Assembly: GCF_016907435.1 (NCBI RefSeq) | Contig: NZ_JAFBBZ010000001.1 | Span: forward strand, 4,340,001 to 4,404,000 | Direction of reading: 5' to 3' | Source of the DNA: Nocardioides salarius | Lineage (GTDB): Bacteria > Actinomycetota > Actinomycetes > Propionibacteriales > Nocardioidaceae | DNA length: 64,000 nucleotides | Shown here: positions 33,182 to 42,116 of the stretch, in pieces | Numbering within the stretch: the stretch's first letter is position 1 | Layout: each line of letters begins with the position of its first letter | Notes under the pieces: generated by a model | Databases searched by the model: none | Seen by the model: only the letters and a program-made list of their open reading frames with translations | What the model was told of the DNA's origin: nothing | Translations under genes and position numbers: made by a program

Positions 33182-34938
33182 CAGGAGGCCTCCTCGGCCG
33201 GTCCGGGGGTGCTGGTCGCGGGCTCCTGCGAGGCCAGGTGCTCCACGGCGAGCCAGCCGAAGGTCAGCGCGGGCCCGATGGTCGCCCCGGGGCCGGCATA
33301 GGTGCGGCCCATCACCGCCGACGAGACGTTGCCCGCGGCGTAGAGGCCCTCGACCACCGAGCCGTCCTCGCGCAGCACCCGCGCCTGCTCGTCGGTGACC
33401 AGCCCGCCCTTCGTGCCCAGGTCGCCGGGCACGATCTTGACGGCGTAGAACGGGCCCTGGTCGATGCGGTGCAGCGACGGGTTCGGCTTGACCGTCGGGT
33501 CGGAGTAGTACTTGTCGTAGGCCGAGTCGCCGCGGTGGAAGTCCTCGTCGACCCCGCTGGCCGCGAAGGTGTTGAAGCGCTGCACGGTCGAGGTGAGGCC
33601 CTCGACCGGCACCTCGATCTGCTCCGCGAGCGCCGCGAGCGAGTCGGCCTTCTTCACGACCCCCTCCTTGTACCAGCGCCCGGGGAAGGGCTGGCGGGGC
33701 CCGAGGCCGGCGAAGAGGTAGCGGTTGCGGTAACGCTGGTCGAAGACCATCCAGGCCGGCACGTGCTGCACCCCGGTGGCCTCGCCGGCGTAGATCTCGT
33801 GCACGGCCTCGACGTAGGGCAGCGCCTCGTTCATGAAGCGACGCCCCGCGCCGTTGACGATGATCGAGCCGGGCAGGTTGCGCTCGGCCAGGCAGAACCA
33901 CGGCCGGCCCGGCAGCGGGATGGTCGGGCCCCACCAGGCGTCGTCGAGCAGGTCGGTCTGGGCGCCGACGGCGATGCCGGCCAGCAGCCCGGCGCCGGTG
34001 TTGAACTCCGAGCCGGTGGTCCACTCCACCGAGGTCGGGCGCGGCTGGTGCTGCTCGCGCAGCTCGAGGTTGCGCTCGAAGCCGCCGCTGCCCAGCACCA
34101 CGCCGCGCCGGGCGCGGACCTCGTGGCGCTGCCCGCCGCGGGTGACGCGCACGCCCACCACCCGGCCGTGCTCGAGCACGAGCTCGTCGAGGGCGGTGTC
34201 GTAGGCCAGCGGCACGCCGGCCTCGATGAGCCCCTGGCGCAGGCTGATGACGATGGCGTTGCCCATCGCGTACATCCGGTGCCGGCGCAGGCCGGCCACG
34301 ACCCGCCTGACCAGCACCTTCAGCATCGTCGCCGGGCCGCGCCAGGTGCGCATGCCCAGGCTGATCCTGCGGAAGTCGGCCTGGGTGACGATCATGTTGG
34401 CCGGCGCCTTGCTGTACGCCGGGTGCAGCCGCTCGAGCTCGGCGCCCAGGAAGGAGGCGTCCATCGGCACCGGCTCGCAGCTGCGGCCCGCCGCCCGGCC
34501 GCCCGGCTGCTCGGGCAGGTAGTCGCTGTAGCCCGGCACCCACGCGAAGCGCAGGGGAGTGCGCTCGCGCAGGAAGTCCATCACCTCGGGGCCGCGGCGC
34601 AGGTAGGTCTCGCGGCGCACCCGGGGCACCACGTCGCCCACGATCGCCTCGAGGTAGGCCATCGCCTGCTCATGGTCGTCGTCGTCGACCTGGCCGGCCT
34701 CGCGCAGGGCGTAGTTGCCGGGGATCCACACTCCGCCACCGGAGCGGGCGGTCGAGCCGCCGAAGTAGCCGCTCTTCTCGACCAGGAGGGTGTCGAGCCC
34801 GGCGGTGCCGGCGGCCAGCGCCGCGGTCATCCCGGCGCCGCCCGCACCCACGACGACGACGTCGACCTCGGTGGGCAGTGGGTCGGCGGCCGTGATGGTG
34901 CTGGTGGCGGCTCGAGGAGCGCGCGGCGTACCCGTCAT
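33181..34938 (-). CDS. kstD: 3-ketosteroid delta1-dehydrogenase
   Basis: A 585-residue flavoprotein. FAD-binding VVVVGAGGAGMTAALAA is near residue 28, then KSGYFGGSTARSGGGVWIP, and the C-terminal NVSSAVMGRTYAGPGATIGPALTFGW that closes the FAD site. A Tyr in GPFYAV fits the catalytic Tyr known in KstD. The enzyme puts the delta1 double bond in ring A, needed with KshA for ring-B opening. Divergent from hsaG around a KstR box. Confidence 0.92.
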   Translation of the reverse strand: MTGTPRAPRAATSTITAADPLPTEVDVVVVGAGGAGMTAALAAGTAGLDTLLVEKSGYFGGSTARSGGGVWIPGNYALREAGQVDDDDHEQAMAYLEAIVGDVVPRVRRETYLRRGPEVMDFLRERTPLRFAWVPGYSDYLPEQPGGRAAGRSCEPVPMDASFLGAELERLHPAYSKAPANMIVTQADFRRISLGMRTWRGPATMLKVLVRRVVAGLRRHRMYAMGNAIVISLRQGLIEAGVPLAYDTALDELVLEHGRVVGVRVTRGGQRHEVRARRGVVLGSGGFERNLELREQHQPRPTSVEWTTGSEFNTGAGLLAGIAVGAQTDLLDDAWWGPTIPLPGRPWFCLAERNLPGSIIVNGAGRRFMNEALPYVEAVHEIYAGEATGVQHVPAWMVFDQRYRNRYLFAGLGPRQPFPGRWYKEGVVKKADSLAALAEQIEVPVEGLTSTVQRFNTFAASGVDEDFHRGDSAYDKYYSDPTVKPNPSLHRIDQGPFYAVKIVPGDLGTKGGLVTDEQARVLREDGSVVEGLYAAGNVSSAVMGRTYAGPGATIGPALTFGWLAVEHLASQEPATSTPGPAEEAS

Positions 34939-34948
34939 GGCGCAAAAC

Positions 34949-34962
34949 TGTAACAGGTTCTA
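34949..34962. promoter_or_regulatory. KstR operator between kstD and hsaG
   Basis: TGTAACAGGTTCTA, full consensus, in a 26-base gap between two divergent starts. The box ends two bases before the hsaG ATG at 34965 and ten bases before the kstD ATG, so repressor would sit across both starts. The gap is too small for two complete conventional promoters; true starts may be slightly downstream (GTG 34974 for hsaG). Confidence 0.85.
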
Positions 34963-34964
34963 GC

Positions 34965-35906
34965 ATGACGGCCGTGAGCAACCAGAAGCTGACCGCCGCC
35001 ATCGTCGGGCCCGGCAACATCGGCACCGACCTGATGTTCAAGCTGCTGCGCAGCGAGCACGTGGAGCCCCGGTGGATGGTCGGGGTCGACCCCGCCTCCG
35101 AGGGTCTGCGGCTCGCCACCGAGCAGGGCCTGCAGGCCTCCCACCAGGGGGTCGACTGGCTGCTCGGGCAGGACGAGCTGCCGGACCTGGTCTTCGAGGC
35201 GACCTCGGCCCACGTGCACCGCGAGTACGCGCCCCGCTACGAGGAGCGGGGCATCCGGGCGGTCGACCTCACCCCGGCCGCGGTCGGACCGGCGGTGATC
35301 CCTCCGGTCAACGGCGCCGACCACGCCGACGCGATGAACGTCAACATGATCACCTGCGGCGGCCAGGCGACGATCCCCATGGTGGCGGCGGTCTCCCGGG
35401 CCGTGGCCGACGTCGGCGGCGTCTCCTACGCCGAGATCGTGGCCTCGGTGTCGTCGATGTCGGCCGGCCCCGGCACCCGCGCCAACATCGACGAGTTCAC
35501 CCGCACCACGGCCGCGGGCGTCGAGAGCATCGGTGGCGCCGCCCGCGGGAAGGCGATCATCATCCTCAACCCGGCCGAGCCGCCGATGATCATGCGCGAC
35601 ACCATCTACTGCGCGGTGCCGCCCGAGGCCGACCGCGACGCGATCCTGGCCTCGGTGACCGCCATGGAGAAGGCGGTCCAGGAGTACGTGCCGGGCTACC
35701 GGCTGCTCCAGGAGCCCCAGCTCGACGAGCCCTCGCCGGCCACGCAGGGCCAGCTCAAGGTCTCGGTCTTCGTCGAGGTCGAGGGCGCCGGCGACTACCT
35801 GCCGCCGTACGCCGGCAACCTCGACATCATGACCGCCGCGGCCGCCCGCGTCGGCGACACCATCGCCCGATCCACCTCGATCCTCACCCAGGGGGCCACC
35901 CGATGA
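34965..35906 (+). CDS. hsaG: Acetaldehyde/propanal dehydrogenase (acylating) HsaG
   Basis: A 313-residue acylating aldehyde dehydrogenase: Rossmann AAIVGPGNIGTDLM, catalytic Cys in NMITCGGQAT and the C-terminal NLDIMTAAAARVGD. HsaG turns the aldehyde released by HsaF into acyl-CoA with the aldehyde channelled between the two proteins. The start is uncertain: ATG 34965 is two bases from the KstR box, and GTG 34974 is an alternative. It overlaps hsaF by four bases. Confidence 0.9.
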   Translation: MTAVSNQKLTAAIVGPGNIGTDLMFKLLRSEHVEPRWMVGVDPASEGLRLATEQGLQASHQGVDWLLGQDELPDLVFEATSAHVHREYAPRYEERGIRAVDLTPAAVGPAVIPPVNGADHADAMNVNMITCGGQATIPMVAAVSRAVADVGGVSYAEIVASVSSMSAGPGTRANIDEFTRTTAAGVESIGGAARGKAIIILNPAEPPMIMRDTIYCAVPPEADRDAILASVTAMEKAVQEYVPGYRLLQEPQLDEPSPATQGQLKVSVFVEVEGAGDYLPPYAGNLDIMTAAAARVGDTIARSTSILTQGATR

Positions 35907-36985
35907 GCACCGCACGCGACGACCTGGCCCGCACCTGGAGCGGTCGCCACGGCGGCGACCTCGACCTGCGCCTGACCGACACCTGCCTGCGCGACGGCTC
36001 GCACCACAAGCGCCACCAGTTCACCACCACCGAGGTGCGCGACATCGTGGCCGCCCTCGACGCCTCGGGCGTCCCGGTGATCGAGGTGACCCACGGCGAC
36101 GGGCTGGGCGGCTCGTCGTTCAACTACGGCTTCTCGCGCACCCCCGAGCAGGAGCTGATCCGCACCGCGGCCGAGACCGCGACCCGGGCCCGGATCGCGT
36201 TCCTGATGCTGCCCGGTGTGGGCACCAAGGACGACATCCGTGCCGCGCAGGACAACGGCGGCCAGATCTGCCGCATCGCCACGCACTGCACCGAGGCCGA
36301 CACCTCGATCCAGCACTTCGGGCTGGCCCGCGAGCTGGGGCTCGAGACCGTCGGCTTCCTGATGATGAGCCACACCCAGCCAGCCGAGGTGCTCGCCGCG
36401 CAGGCCCGGACCATGGTCGACGCGGGCTGCCAGTGCGTCTACGTCGTCGACTCGGCCGGGGCGCTGGTGATGGAGCAGACCGCCGACCGGGTCGCTGCGG
36501 TCGTCGCCGAGATCGGCGACGTCGCCGACGTGGGCTTCCACGGCCACGAGAACCTCGGGCTCGGGGTCGCCAACACCGTGATCGCCGCGCGTGCCGGGGC
36601 CACCCAGATCGACGGCTCCGTACGCCGCTTCGGCGCCGGCGCCGGCAACACGCCGCTGGAGGCCTTCATCGGGGTGTGCGACAAGCTCGGCTGGCGCACC
36701 GGCGTCGACTTCCTGCAGGTCGTCGACGCCTCGGAGGACGTCATCCGCCCGGCGATGCCCGAGGAGTGCCGGCTCGACCGGATGACGCTGATGATGGGCT
36801 ACGCGGGGGTCTACTCGAGCTTCCTCAAGCACGCGGGCAACGCCGCCGAGCGCTACGACGTCTCGGGGGCCAAGATCCTGCTCGAGGCGGGGCGCCGCAA
36901 GCTGATCGGCGGTCAGGAGGACCAGCTGGTCGACATCGCGCTGATGCTGCGCGCCGAGCTGGACAAGGCGGCGGTCGACGGGTGA
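35903..36985 (+). CDS. hsaF: 4-hydroxy-2-oxoacid aldolase HsaF
   Basis: A 360-residue DRE-TIM aldolase with RLTDTCLRDGSHHKRHQF (catalytic Arg and metal Asp) and the metal-binding HxH in GFHGHENLGLG. It cleaves 4-hydroxy-2-oxohexanoate from rings C/D... more precisely the ring-A fragment released by HsaD and hydrated by HsaE, giving pyruvate and propanal. The ATG overlaps the hsaG stop (ATGA). HsaE, its usual upstream partner, is not encoded nearby. Confidence 0.9.
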   Translation: MSTARDDLARTWSGRHGGDLDLRLTDTCLRDGSHHKRHQFTTTEVRDIVAALDASGVPVIEVTHGDGLGGSSFNYGFSRTPEQELIRTAAETATRARIAFLMLPGVGTKDDIRAAQDNGGQICRIATHCTEADTSIQHFGLARELGLETVGFLMMSHTQPAEVLAAQARTMVDAGCQCVYVVDSAGALVMEQTADRVAAVVAEIGDVADVGFHGHENLGLGVANTVIAARAGATQIDGSVRRFGAGAGNTPLEAFIGVCDKLGWRTGVDFLQVVDASEDVIRPAMPEECRLDRMTLMMGYAGVYSSFLKHAGNAAERYDVSGAKILLEAGRRKLIGGQEDQLVDIALMLRAELDKAAVDG

Positions 36986-37007
36986 GGAGCGGCTCCTTGT
37001 CCAAGAC

Positions 37008-37021
37008 TAGAACGTGTTCTA
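37008..37021. promoter_or_regulatory. KstR operator 1 of hsaADCB
   Basis: TAGAACGTGTTCTA, a perfect 14-bp palindrome. Its centre is 21 bp from that of the next site, two helical turns, so two dimers could bind on one face. Confidence 0.88.
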
Positions 37022-37028
37022 ATCTTGG

Positions 37029-37042
37029 TGGAACACGTTCCA
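37029..37042. promoter_or_regulatory. KstR operator 2 of hsaADCB
   Basis: TGGAACACGTTCCA, matching consensus and palindromic except for its two central bases, ending five bases before the AGGAG ribosome site (37048-37052) of hsaA. With site 1 it makes the only closely spaced double operator in the window. Confidence 0.87.
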
Positions 37043-37055
37043 CCGACAGGAGATC

Positions 37056-38225
37056 ATGATGACCCAGGCTGTTCTCGACGGGGTGCGCGACCTGCTCCCG
37101 GGCCTCCGCGAGCGTGCGGACGAGGCCGAGCGTCTCCGGGTGGTGCCCGACGCCAACATCAAGGAGCTGGAGGAGACCGGCTTCTTCAAGCTCCTGCAGC
37201 CGCGCCGCTTCGACGGCTTCGAGGCCGACCCGGTCGACTTCTACACCGCGGTGCGCGACATCGCCTCGGCCTGCGGCTCGACCGGTTGGGTCAGCAGCGT
37301 CGTGGGCGTGCACCCCTGGCAGGTGGCGCTCTTCGCCGACGAGGCGCAGCAGGCGGTGTGGGGCGAGGACACCGCCACCCGCCTCTCCTCCTCCTACGCC
37401 CCCACGGGCAAGGCGGTGGTCACCGAAGGCGGCTACCGGCTCTCGGGCAAGTGGAGCTTCTCCTCGGGCGCCGACCACTGCAGCTGGGTGCTGCTGGGCG
37501 GGCTGGTCCTCGACGGCGACGGCAACGTGGTCGACTTCAAGACGTTCATGGTCCCGCGCCCCGACTACACCATCAACGACGTGTGGCACATGGTCGGGCT
37601 CTCGGGCACCGGCTCCAACGACGTCGTGGTCGACGACGTGTTCGTGCCCGAGGCCTTCACGCTCTCGATGGGCGAGACCGGCTCGTGCCGGGGCCCGGGC
37701 CAGGCGCAGAACACCAGCGACCTCTACAAGCTGCCCTTCCACTCGATCTTCACCGGCACCATCACCACCCCGATCATCGGGATGGCGATGGGCGCCTACG
37801 CCGAGCACGTCGAGATGCAGCAGCAGCGCAGCCGCGCGGCGTACCTGGGGGAGAAGGCCTCGAAGGACCCCTTCGCGATGGTCCGCATCGCCCGCGCCTC
37901 CAGCGAGATCGACGCGGCCTGGGCGCTGCTGGTGGGCAACATCCGCGAGGAGCAGGCGCACGTGGCCCGGGGCGAGCAGATCCCGCTGCGCCTGCGCCTG
38001 AAGGTGCGCCGCGACCAGGTCATCGGCTCGCAGCGCGCCATCGACGCCATCGACGAGCTCTTCGAGGCGTCCGGGGGCCGGGCGCTGGCCCAGGGCACCT
38101 ACCTGCAGCGCGCCTGGCGCGACGCGCACGCCGGGCGGGTGCACGCCGCCAACGACCCCGAGCGCGCCCTGCAGATGTTCGGCGCCCACGAGTTCGGCCA
38201 CAAGGTCGACCCGGGGATGTACTGA
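37056..38225 (+). CDS. hsaA: 3-HSA hydroxylase, oxygenase subunit HsaA
   Basis: A 389-residue flavin-dependent monooxygenase of the acyl-CoA-dehydrogenase fold (group D). Seen: ACGSTGWVSSVVGVHPWQVALF, GKWSFSSGADHCSWVLLGG, GTGSNDVVVDDVFVPE and GGRALAQGTYLQRAWRDAHAG. HsaA hydroxylates the phenol 3-HSA to the catechol 3,4-DHSA using reduced flavin from HsaB. ATG 37056 is followed by a second ATG at 37059; either fits the AGGAG site. First gene of hsaADCB. Confidence 0.93.
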   Translation: MMTQAVLDGVRDLLPGLRERADEAERLRVVPDANIKELEETGFFKLLQPRRFDGFEADPVDFYTAVRDIASACGSTGWVSSVVGVHPWQVALFADEAQQAVWGEDTATRLSSSYAPTGKAVVTEGGYRLSGKWSFSSGADHCSWVLLGGLVLDGDGNVVDFKTFMVPRPDYTINDVWHMVGLSGTGSNDVVVDDVFVPEAFTLSMGETGSCRGPGQAQNTSDLYKLPFHSIFTGTITTPIIGMAMGAYAEHVEMQQQRSRAAYLGEKASKDPFAMVRIARASSEIDAAWALLVGNIREEQAHVARGEQIPLRLRLKVRRDQVIGSQRAIDAIDELFEASGGRALAQGTYLQRAWRDAHAGRVHAANDPERALQMFGAHEFGHKVDPGMY

Positions 38226-38227
38226 CC

Positions 38228-39121
38228 GTGACTCCCGACTCCGTCCAGCACGAGGCCACGGTCGCCACCGACGCCGCCGGCGAGATCACCCTGCGCTACT
38301 ACGAGGCGGGGGAGCCCACTGACGTCGGCGGTGGGCTGCCACTGGTGATGCTGCACGGCGGTGGGCCCGGCGCCTCGTCGTGGTCGAACTTCGGCCCGGC
38401 GCTGCCCGGGTTCGCGCAGACCTTCCGCACGGTCCTGGTCGACCAGCCCGGGTTCGGCGGCTCCGACAAGCCGCCGGTGGTCGGCAACTACTACCGCTTC
38501 GCCGCCGACGCCGTGGTCGCGCTGCTCGACGAGCTGGGCATCGAGCGGGTCCACCTGCTCGGCAACAGCCTCGGCGGCGGCACGGCGATGCGGCTGGCGC
38601 TGTCCTACCCCGACCGGGTCGGGCGGCTGGTGCTGATGGGCCCCGGCGGGCTCTCGCTCAACCTCTTCCACGCCGACCCGACCGAAGGGGTGCAGCGGTT
38701 GATGGAGTTCGGCGGCGACCCGACCCCCGAGCGGCTGCGCGCCTTCATCTCGACCATGGTCGTCGACCAGTCGCTGGTCACCGACGAGCTCGTCGCCGCC
38801 CGGTACGCCGACGCCACCGCGCCCGGCGCGCAGGAGGCGATGCGCTCGATGGGGATGTCCTTCTGGGACCCCGAGACCGCCGAGGACGGGATGCTGTGGC
38901 GCGAGGCGCACCGGCTGCGCAAGCACACCCTGCTGACCTGGGGCCGCGAGGACCGCGTCAACCCGCTCGACGGGGCGATGGCCGCGCTCAAGCTGATCCC
39001 GCGCGCCAGCCTGCACGTCTTCCCCCACTGCGGCCACTGGGCCCAGATCGAGGCCGCCGAGGAGTTCCGCGAGGTGGCCACCGCCTTCCTCGCCCGCCAC
39101 CAGGAGAGGGCTCGCCCGTGA
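38228..39121 (+). CDS. hsaD: 4,9-DSHA hydrolase HsaD (meta-cleavage product hydrolase)
   Basis: A 297-residue alpha/beta hydrolase. The catalytic triad is readable: Ser114 in LLGNSLGGG, Asp242 in GREDRVN and His270 in HCGHWAQ, nearly the same numbering as M. tuberculosis HsaD. The oxyanion loop is MLHGGGPGASSW. It hydrolyses the ring-A meta-cleavage product into DOHNAA and a hydroxyhexadienoate. The GTG at 38228 lies two bases after the hsaA stop. Confidence 0.93.
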   Translation: MTPDSVQHEATVATDAAGEITLRYYEAGEPTDVGGGLPLVMLHGGGPGASSWSNFGPALPGFAQTFRTVLVDQPGFGGSDKPPVVGNYYRFAADAVVALLDELGIERVHLLGNSLGGGTAMRLALSYPDRVGRLVLMGPGGLSLNLFHADPTEGVQRLMEFGGDPTPERLRAFISTMVVDQSLVTDELVAARYADATAPGAQEAMRSMGMSFWDPETAEDGMLWREAHRLRKHTLLTWGREDRVNPLDGAMAALKLIPRASLHVFPHCGHWAQIEAAEEFREVATAFLARHQERARP

Positions 39122-40017
39122 GCATCGACATCCGTTCCATGGGCTACGTGCGGGTGGCCAGCACCGACCCCGAGCAGTGGCGCCACTTCGCGACCAAGGT
39201 GCTCGGCCTCGCCGAGGGGCGCGGGCCGCACCCCGACCACCTCTACTTCCGCATCGACGCGGTCTCCGCGCGCCTGGTCGTGGTGCCCGCCGACGTCGAC
39301 CAGCTCGCCTGCACCGGCTGGGAGGTCGCCGACCACCAGGCGCTCCAGGCCGCGAGGGAGCACCTCAAGGAGGCCGGGGTCGCCTTCGAGGAGGGCAGCG
39401 GTGAGGAGCTCGACGAGCGCCGGGTCCAGGAGCTGCTGCGCTTCGAGGACCCCTTCGGCAACGTCTTCGAGCTCTTCCACGGCATCACCTACGAGTCGCG
39501 GCCCGTCGTGACGCCGTACGGCGCGCGCTTCGTGACCGGCGACCAGGGGATGGGCCACATCGTGGTGCCGGTCGACGACGACGTCGAGGCGCTTCGCTTC
39601 TACTCCGAGGTGCTCGGCTTCCGGCTGCGCGACTCGATGAGCATGCCCGGTGAGTTCGTCGGCAAGGAGGCCGGCTCGAAGGTGTGGCTGCGCTTCCTGG
39701 GCGTCAACCCGCGCCACCACTCGCTGGCGTTCCTGCCGATGCCCAACCCGGCGCGCTGCGTGCACATCATGCTCGAGGTCGAGGAGCTCGACGACGTCGG
39801 GCGGGCGCTGGAGCGGGTGCGCAAGCACGGTGCGCCGCTCTCGGCGACCCTGGGCCGGCACATGAACGACGAGATGGTCTCCTTCTACGTCCGCTCGCCC
39901 GGTGGCTTCGACATCGAGTTCGGCACCGACGGCCTCCAGGTCGACGACGCCCGGTGGGTGGCGCGCGAGTCGACGGCGGTCTCCTACTGGGGGCACGACT
40001 TCTCGGGTGGGCAGTGA
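39118..40017 (+). CDS. hsaC: 3,4-DHSA extradiol dioxygenase HsaC
   Basis: A 299-residue type I extradiol dioxygenase made of two vicinal-oxygen-chelate modules. The iron ligands are in the C-terminal module: His147 (GMGHIVV), His216 (CVHIMLE) and Glu267 (FDIEFG). HsaC opens the catecholic ring A of 3,4-DHSA. The GTG overlaps the hsaD stop (GTGA). Confidence 0.94.
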   Translation: MSIDIRSMGYVRVASTDPEQWRHFATKVLGLAEGRGPHPDHLYFRIDAVSARLVVVPADVDQLACTGWEVADHQALQAAREHLKEAGVAFEEGSGEELDERRVQELLRFEDPFGNVFELFHGITYESRPVVTPYGARFVTGDQGMGHIVVPVDDDVEALRFYSEVLGFRLRDSMSMPGEFVGKEAGSKVWLRFLGVNPRHHSLAFLPMPNPARCVHIMLEVEELDDVGRALERVRKHGAPLSATLGRHMNDEMVSFYVRSPGGFDIEFGTDGLQVDDARWVARESTAVSYWGHDFSGGQ

Positions 40018-40676
40018 TGTCTAAGGTCGAGACCATGTCGGAGCACGCCCAGATCCCCGAGGGGATGAACCCGGACGCCCGGGAGACCTGGCCCAGCCCC
40101 GAGCTGATCGAGTCCTGGCTCGGCGACTCGGTCTACGACCTGCACCTCGGGCCCGGCGAGGACGTCGCCGTGCCCGGCGAGGACCCGGCGGCGACCGCCG
40201 CGGCCCGCCGCTTCCGCGACGTGCTGAGCCAGTTCGGCTCCGGCGTCGCCGTCGTCACCACGATGAGCGGCGACGAGCCGGTCGGGATGACCTGCCAGTC
40301 GTTCTCGAGCGTCTCCCTCGACCCGCCGCTGGTGCTGTTCGTGCCGTCGAAGACCGCGCGCGCCTGGCCGCTGATCCAGCGCTCGGGCCGCTTCTGCGTC
40401 AACGTGCTCGCCGCCGACCAGGCCGCGCTGTCCAACCAGATGGCCAGCCGCGGCGTCGACAAGTTCGCCGGCGTCGACTGGACGCCCTCGCAGCACACCG
40501 GGTCGCCGGTGCTCAGCGGCACCCTGGCGCACATCGACTGCACCGTGCACGCCGTGCACGAGGCCGGCGACCACTACGTGGTGATCGGGCGAGCCCTCGA
40601 CCTGCAGGTCGGTGCCCAGGAGTCCGACCCGCTGCTGTTCTTCCGCGGGCAGTACCGCACCACCGCGCCCGAGTGA
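40017..40676 (+). CDS. hsaB: Flavin reductase HsaB
   Basis: A 219-residue flavin reductase domain protein. The reductase core begins near residue 62 (RRFRDVLSQFGSGVAVVTT) and includes GMTCQSFSSVSLDPPLVLF and the conserved late His region HYVVIGRA. An acidic N-terminal extension of about 60 residues precedes it; a later ATG at 40035 would shorten it slightly. It provides reduced flavin to HsaA. The ATG overlaps the hsaC stop by one base (TGATG). Confidence 0.9.
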   Translation: MSKVETMSEHAQIPEGMNPDARETWPSPELIESWLGDSVYDLHLGPGEDVAVPGEDPAATAAARRFRDVLSQFGSGVAVVTTMSGDEPVGMTCQSFSSVSLDPPLVLFVPSKTARAWPLIQRSGRFCVNVLAADQAALSNQMASRGVDKFAGVDWTPSQHTGSPVLSGTLAHIDCTVHAVHEAGDHYVVIGRALDLQVGAQESDPLLFFRGQYRTTAPE

Positions 40677-40692
40677 GCCTCCCCGCGGCGGC

Positions 40693-42051
40693 TCAGCGGG
40701 TCTCCAGCCACCACGGGCTGGTGTAGGCGATCCCCAGGTCGTTGCACGGGTGGCCCTCCGGGCCCGGTGTCGCGTTGGGCTCGTCCGGGTCGGAGACCCG
40801 CACCAGCAGCCAGTCGCCGTCGGCCAGGTCGACCGGCACGCGCAGGTCGAGCAGCGGACCGACCTCGAAGTCGACCACGTCGGCCACGAGCGGGGCGTCG
40901 GTGCCGGGGCGCAGCACCTGGGCGGCCAGGCGCCGCCCGCGCCACGAGCGGTCGCGCGCCAGGTCCAGCCGCAGCGTCAGCGTCGTACGGCCGCGGCGGG
41001 GGAGGGTGACGACCGAGCCCATCCGCACCGGGGCACCCTGGCGGGTGGCGGCGGTGGCGTCGAGGCGCAGCCCGGAGGTGCGGGTGGCGAAGAAGCGGCG
41101 CCGGCGCATGGCGCGCTTGACCCCCTGGCGGCTGTGGTCGCGCACCCACAGCCCCGTGCGGCCCTTGCCCTCGGGGAAGCCCCAGTCGGTGCCGTGCTCG
41201 TCGGTGACGCCGGTGATGCCGGTGCGCCAGCCGTTGTTGAGGCACACGCACAGCGGCGAGTCGCGGCCGTCGGCGAAGCCCTCGAAGAGGTAGTCGTCAC
41301 GCCGGTTGAACATCTCCAGGCCCACGACCTGGTCGCGCACGCGGGCGTCGTACACGAACTCCTGGAAGCGTCCGGGCTCGCGGCCCGGGTGGTTGAAGCC
41401 GGCCAGCGCGCCGGCGCCGCCGTCGAGCACCAGCCCGGGCTCGCGGCGCAGCCAGGCGAGCAGCGGCTGCATCAGGCCGGCCTGCAGGACGTCGGTGTAG
41501 TGCTCGCTGAACCACACGTTGACGTGGCCGATCAGCGGCTCGGACCACTCGAAGCCACGGATCGCGGTGAACGCCCCGTCGACGTCGGCGGCGTCGGCGT
41601 ACGCACCGGTGGCGCGCCACCCGCGCGGGGTGAGGCCGGCGGCCTGGGTGTACTCGGGCGGCAGCAGGTCGGTGAGCACGTCGCCGAGCAGGTTGTCGGA
41701 CAGGGTGGCGTGGTCGGTCAGGGCCGCCACGTCGAGACCGGCCTCGCGCATCGAGTCGAACGCCGCCGCCGGGTCGCCGTCGCCGTCGCTGAGCAGCGTG
41801 TGGTTGTGCAGGTCGGCGTGCACGAGGTGGGTGCCCCGGGTCAGCCGCGAGGTGCGGGAGGCGCCGGTGCGGGCGGCCGGGCTGCCCGGGGCCGCGGCCG
41901 CGCCGGTCAGGGCCCCCGCCGCGCCGGCCATCAGCAGACCTGCGCCGGCGGCGCCCAGGGTGCTGCGGCGGGTCAGGCGGGCACGGGTGGCCGCGTCGGG
42001 GGCGGTGAGCTCGCGGTGGGGCGCGTGGTGGGGCGCGTGGTCGTCGCACAT
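40693..42051 (-). CDS. Secreted PHP-domain phosphoesterase-like protein with Tat-type leader
   Basis: A 452-residue protein. The leader has RLTRRSTLGAAGAGLLMAGAAGAL, a twin-Arg pattern before a hydrophobic stretch. The PHP-type metal site begins HADLHNHT and continues with LTDHATLSDN and GFNHPG. A C-terminal beta-rich domain of about 150 residues follows. Such proteins are annotated as phosphotransferases or phosphoesterases, but the substrate is unknown. It converges on hsaB with a 16-base gap and shows no KstR box, so a steroid role is not supported. Confidence 0.78.
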   Translation of the reverse strand: MCDDHAPHHAPHRELTAPDAATRARLTRRSTLGAAGAGLLMAGAAGALTGAAAAPGSPAARTGASRTSRLTRGTHLVHADLHNHTLLSDGDGDPAAAFDSMREAGLDVAALTDHATLSDNLLGDVLTDLLPPEYTQAAGLTPRGWRATGAYADAADVDGAFTAIRGFEWSEPLIGHVNVWFSEHYTDVLQAGLMQPLLAWLRREPGLVLDGGAGALAGFNHPGREPGRFQEFVYDARVRDQVVGLEMFNRRDDYLFEGFADGRDSPLCVCLNNGWRTGITGVTDEHGTDWGFPEGKGRTGLWVRDHSRQGVKRAMRRRRFFATRTSGLRLDATAATRQGAPVRMGSVVTLPRRGRTTLTLRLDLARDRSWRGRRLAAQVLRPGTDAPLVADVVDFEVGPLLDLRVPVDLADGDWLLVRVSDPDEPNATPGPEGHPCNDLGIAYTSPWWLETR

Positions 42052-42116
42052 GGTCGTATCAACGCATGCGGGGGCGTCCGGTTCCGGTCGGGCGGGTGAA
42101 CGGTAGGTTCGGGCAC

